Shown here piece after piece: positions 59,833-64,000 of a stretch of DNA of 64,000 nucleotides (position 1 is its first letter; the number at the start of each line of letters is the position of its first letter). The DNA is taken from positions 39,418,467 to 39,482,466 of the forward strand of contig NC_079494.1 of NCBI RefSeq assembly GCF_030052815.1, read 5' to 3'. The stretch is from Hevea brasiliensis. Lineage: Eukaryota > Streptophyta > Magnoliopsida > Malpighiales > Euphorbiaceae. The position numbers were made by a program, and so were the translations under genes. Below the pieces are notes generated by a model that was not told where the DNA came from, made no database searches, and saw only the letters and a program-made list of their open reading frames with translations.

Positions 59833-60000
59833 AAATTTTTGAAATATGTTTTGATTTGTGAATTTATGTCTTTTCTTTGATAAGTACAACTGCTCAATGT
59901 CTTTATTTGTTACATACATTGTATCACATCATGAATATGAACTAATGGAGGGAATCTCCTTGTGTTATTTGTTCAGGAGATATCCTAACTCCAGCCTGAA

Positions 60001-61243
60001 ATGGAAGAAGAGGATCGCTCTGTTGAGTAATCTATTGAAGCTGAGGCACAAGGGGAAGCCCCAGCTCTACAAAATGTCAGCGGGTCAGTGGCACCAGCCC
60101 CATCAATGCCCTAATTTTCGGCACAATTCGCCCAGCAGATGGCTGCAATGTTTCAACAAATGGCTGGGGGTATGCCTACTCAAGCTCCACCCCAGACTTC
60201 TATGGTGCAACCTCAAGCTCTGGTCAGACAGTATGACAAGCTGTTGAAGTATGGGGCGACAGAATTTAAGGGTATAGTAGACCCTTTAGAGGCAGAGTAG
60301 TGGTTAGAGAGGATGGACCGAGTGTTCAAGAAGCTGCACTGCTAAGATGAACTAAAATTCGAGTACTCAGTATCGCTACTGCAAGGGGATGCATATGATT
60401 GGTGGAATACCATCTCCCAAAGCTTAGCAAAACCGCCAGTACTGACCTGGGTTGACTTCATCAGAGAGTTTAGGCAGAAATATGTCCCAGATGCATATGT
60501 GGATCAGAAACTACAAAAATTTCTGAGTCTAAAGCAAGGTAACAGATCAGTGGCAGAATATGAGAGGGAGTTCTCCCGCTTAAGCCACAATGCTAGGAGT
60601 CTCCTTTCTACTAGCAAGAAAAGGTGCAAGAGATTTGAGACCGGTTTAAAGCCTAGTCTACGGATGCAAGTAGTGGGATTTAGACACAGTAACTTCCCTG
60701 AGCTCATCTCACAGGCACTTGAGCTAGAAAGGATTGAATTAGAAGTGACACTAGCAAAAGAAAAATCAGAAAAGACTGAGAAATCAGAGAAAAACAAAGG
60801 GGAAAAATCAGTAGAGCAAAGTCCCAGTGGTACATTTGGAAAGAAGAAAAAAATTTAGGGGACCAAGCAGAGGTAGAGGTGGAAGGTTTAGAAGGGGTAG
60901 ATTCTCTGGACAGAGACCCCCTACATCTGGTCAGTAGTCGACCAGGGGTTCATATCCTGCCCGCCCCTGTGAGACATGTGGCAAGATTCATGGGGGAGAA
61001 TGTTATTAGGCAACAGGAGCTTGCTTTGACTGTGGAGGCAAAGGCCATCTTGCTAAGGACTGCACCAATGCCCCTAGATTTGGGCCATCTCCTACAACTG
61101 TAGAAGGGTCTGTTTAGAGTCCTGCTATCAGAGGTTTGCAACTGGTTAGCAGAGGAAGAGGCAGAGGTAGAGGCAATGCTTCTGGCAGTCAGGGCACTAT
61201 TAGCTAGTCAGCACAAGGGAGTGCTCTGGCCAAAGTCTACACT
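60001..61243 (+). pseudogene. gag of the family-B element
   Basis: MEEEDRSVE then a stop, SIEAEAQGEAPALQNVSG, AQFAQQMAAMFQQMAG, RQYDKLLKYGATEFKGIVD, EAE then a stop, WLERMDRVFKKLHC then a stop, YDWWNTISQ, LTWVDFIREFRQKYVPDAY, RCKRFETGLKP and ALELERIELE. A frameshift near 60857 leads into an RG-rich linker, CETCGKIHGG and a CCHC knuckle CFDCGGKGHLAKDC. At least five stops break the frame. Two of these stops read TAG where other copies have CAG. The longest open piece is 119 codons (60499-60858). Confidence 0.88.
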
Positions 61244-61740
61244 ATGAGACAGCAGAAAGAGGCTGAGACTTTCGATGTTGTAGCCGGTACATTCTCTATC
61301 TCTGATCAAGATGTATTTGTGTTGTTTGATCTGGGTTTAACCCACTCATATATTAGTGCTAGCATAGTCAGTTCACTTGCTGTTTCGTGTGCCAAAATGG
61401 ATTTTGAAGTGCTAGTAGCTAGTCCGTTAGGACAAGAGGTCCGGGTCAATAGAATCTATAGAGATTGTCCTTTGGTAATCCAAGGACACACTTTTCTATT
61501 AGATTTGATTGAAATGCCCTTCAAAGATTATAATATCATCTTAGGCATGGATTGGTTAACCAAGCATCATGCCATGATTGACTGTAGACAGTCACTTTTG
61601 GTCTCTCTCTGTATAGTGATGTGGTAATACATGGGGAGAGGCAGTTACTACCATCAAACATCATTTCGGCTGCACTAGCCAGAAGAATGATCAGAAAGGG
61701 GTGTGAAGCATACTTGGCACATGTGATAAACACCTAAGTG
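61244..61740 (+). pseudogene. Protease of the family-B element
   Basis: [36 protein letters not shown] (active site DLG) and [20 protein letters not shown], then ILGMDWLTKHHAMIDC. A frameshift at about 61590 follows, and [14 protein letters not shown] can be read in another frame. Confidence 0.87.
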
Positions 61741-62952
61741 GGGAGTCTAACACTAAGAGACATCCCTACTATATGTGACTTTTCGGATGTGTTTCCTGAT
61801 GAATTGCCATGATTACCTCCAAAAAGAGAGGTGAAGTTTGAAATTGATGTTATGCCTGGTGTGGACCCAATCTCCATAACACCATACAGAATGGCACCAG
61901 TAGAATTGAAAGAGTTGAAAGTGTAGTTGCAAGAGCTGCTTGACAAAGGCTTTATCCACCCTAGTGTGTCACCTTAGGGAGCGCCAGTGTTGTTTGTTAA
62001 GAAGAAAGATGGCACTCTCTGCTTATGTATTGACTATCGGCAATTGAATAAGGTGACAATAATGAATAGATACCCATTGCCCCGCATTGACAACTTGTTT
62101 GATCAGTTGAGGGGTGCAGCTGTTCTCCAAAATTGACCTAAGATCAGGTTATTACCAGTTAAAAGTACAAGAGCAAAGTATTCCTAAAACTGTCTTTAGA
62201 ACCCGCTATGGCCATTATGAGTTCTTGGTCATGCCATTCGGGTTAACTAATGCTCCAGCCGCTTTTATGGATCTGATGAACACTATCTTCAGACCATACA
62301 TTGACTAGTTTGTTGTGGTATTCATAAATGATATATTGGTCTATTCGAGGAGTGCAAAAGAGCATGATAGACATCTGTGGATTGTACTGCAGACTTTGAG
62401 GGAGAAACAGCTATACGTAAAATTGTCAAAGTGTGAATTTTGGCTGAAGGAAATATCCTTCTTGGGGCACATAGTATCGGCAGAGGGCATCAAGGTAGAT
62501 CCAAGTAAGATAGAAGCTGTCCTTAATTGGAGACCACCCAGAAATATCATGGAGATTCGTAGTTTTTTGGGTTTAGCTGGATACTACCGCTGATTTGTGA
62601 AAGGGTTCTCCATGTTGGCATCTCCATTGACTAAGCTACTTCGAAAGGATGTGAAATTTCAATGGACAAATAAATGCCAATAGAGTTTTGATAAGTTGAA
62701 GAAATGTTTAACTGAGGCTCCAGTCCTGACTTTACCTACTTCGGGTAAAGAATACACAGTTTACAGTGATGCTTCTCACAATGGGTTAGGCTATGTATTA
62801 ATGCAAGAGCGGAATGTCATTGCCTATACATCACGCCAGCTGAAACCGCATGAGAGGAACTATCTGACACATGACTTGGAGCTTGCAGCTATTGTGTTTG
62901 CTCTTAAGATCTGGAGATACTATTTTTGAAGTAATTGGGCACTTAGAAAGAG
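61741..62952 (+). pseudogene. RT and RNase H of the family-B element
   Basis: Blocks [49 protein letters not shown] (after a frameshift near 62115), [18 protein letters not shown] and [11 protein letters not shown]. Here the catalytic pair reads IND where the family-A element has IDD, so the first aspartate of the pair is lost. RNase H shows [15 protein letters not shown] deletion of about 40 bases near 62925 removes the [10 protein letters not shown] region. Stops near 61735, 61811, 61925, 61977, 62310, 62593 and 62683 break the frame. Confidence 0.88.
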
Positions 62953-64000
62953 TTGAATTTGAGACAGAGGAGATGGTTAGAGTTGATAAAAGACTATAAT
63001 TGTCTGATAGACTATCAGCTAGGGAAAGCTAATGTTGTGGCTGACGCCTTAATTCGTAAGACTATGGCAAGTCTATGGGTTACTCCTTTATCTATGGTAC
63101 ATGAGTTGAGATCAATACATGCCAGCATAGAGATTAATGATGAGGGGCAGACAGCAGTTGCATGGCATGTACAGCCAGTGTTGATTGATCAGATCAGAAT
63201 AGCTGCTCAGAATGATCAGAAGTATCAGAAGCTGTTAGAAGAAGTTAGAAAGGGGAAGAAGCATGAATTCTCAGTGAGAGATGACGGCCTACTGCTTCAC
63301 CAGGGCAGAATGTGTGTTCCTAATGACGTTGACTTGAGACAGATCATTATGAAGGAAGCACATGAATCTCCTTTTGCTATGCACCGCGGTGGCACAAAAA
63401 TGTATAGAGGGCTAAATGAGCATTACTGGTGGATGGGTTTGAAAAGAAATGTAGCAGAATTTGTTTCCAAATGCCTAACTTGTCAGCAAGTAAAGGCAGA
63501 GCATCAAGTACCAGCTAGTTTGTTACATCCACTGCCAGTACCAAAATGGAAATGGGAGAGAATAACGATGGATTTTGTGATGGGAGTTCCGAGGACACAG
63601 AAGAGTCATGATACAATATGGGTTGTAGTTGACAGACTAACCAAGTCTGCTCATTTTCTGCCTGTCCGGATGGACTATAGCCTGAAAAGATTGGCCAAGT
63701 TGTACATTGATGAGATAATAAGACTGCATGGAGTGCTAGTATCCATCGTATCAGACAGAGATCCTAGGTTCACTTCTAGATTCTGGGGTAGTATTCAGAG
63801 ATCCCTAGGAACTAGATTAAACTTTAGCACAGCATTCTACCCACAGATAGATGGCCAGTTTAAGAGGATAATTTAGATCTTGGAGGACATGCTACGGGCT
63901 TGGAACACACACTTGCCTTTGATTGAGTTTGCTTACAACAACAGCTGCCAATCAAGCATTGAGATGCCTCCATATGAAGCTTTGTATGGCAGAAAATGTA
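62953..64000 (+). pseudogene. Integrase of the family-B element, cut by the window end
   Basis: An open frame of 307 codons to 63876. DYQLGKANVVADAL, the zinc region (GGTKMYRG, CLTCQQVKAEH), catalytic D (MDFVMGVPRT) and D ([13 protein letters not shown]) are present. The catalytic Glu block reads DGQFKRII where the family-A copy has DGQSERV, so Glu is Lys here. A TAG at 63874 and a deletion near 63900 follow, and the sequence runs out in the YEALYGRKC block. The chromodomain, if present, lies outside the window. Confidence 0.9.

Larger units (their letters stand above)
35541..64000 (+). mobile_element. Family-B Ty3/Gypsy element with split 5' LTR, continuing past the window
   Basis: The 5' LTR occupies 35541-38599 and 59430-59811, and a Copia element lies between. 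After the LTR come a Met-tRNA primer site (59820), gag, protease, RT, RNase H and integrase on the plus strand up to the window end, the same gene order as in the family-A element. Coding sequence is heavily broken. The flank AAAAG (35536-35540) is the candidate target duplication; its partner is outside the window. Confidence 0.9.

Overview
This is a stretch of plant nuclear DNA, most likely from a eudicot. It is made almost entirely of LTR retrotransposons inserted into one another. The Ty3/Gypsy chromodomain integrase, Athila-type pol and env-like genes, Copia polyprotein, long AT-rich LTRs, initiator-Met tRNA primer sites and RTE-type LINE all point to a flowering plant. I cannot name the species. 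I see no intact host gene. The one host-derived gene I recognise is a broken fragment of LSM2 (6053-6334).

Layout. 1-3168: the end of a family-A Gypsy LTR beside the remnant of a different LTR in reverse. 3169-3985: a 5' fragment of an RTE-type LINE. 3986-7511: AT-rich sequence with a possible Helitron end, a microsatellite, the LSM2 fragment, a decayed RNase H-like (RVT_3) fragment and a possible DNA-transposon end. 7512-35251: an old Athila-like Gypsy element on the minus strand. Its env-like gene is split by two solo LTRs of family B, at 11137-14540 (target duplication AAACC) and 14664-29030 (TATAC). The second solo LTR is itself split by a nearly full-length chromodomain Gypsy element at 17343-28964 (TATCC). 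35252-35540 is the end of another reversed family-B LTR, which ends the visible Athila element. Into that LTR a family-B Gypsy element inserted (35541 to beyond the window). Its 5' LTR was hit by a Copia element (38600-59424, TTATT), and the reverse transcriptase of that Copia was hit by a gag-only family-A element (45180-56446, minus strand, TATAG). The nest is therefore five layers deep, and five insertions have both target-site duplications readable in the window.

How the parts work together. None of the elements looks autonomous now. The Athila, family-A and family-B coding regions carry many in-frame stops and frameshifts. The Copia lacks its protease and is cut in two. The innermost element keeps gag and a protease stub but no RT, RNase H or integrase, and could only have moved with enzymes supplied by relatives such as the 17343-28964 family. 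The two LTRs of the Copia, and most of the two LTRs of the innermost element, are nearly identical, so those two layers are the youngest.

Noteworthy points: inverted repeats conserved between the family-A and family-B LTRs; an 81-bp unit that is single in one LTR copy but amplified unequally in the two LTRs of another element; nonsense changes that are mostly CAG to TAG; and an LSM2 fragment that keeps its intron. I found no CRISPR array, no RNA gene and nothing that looks like a wholly new system.
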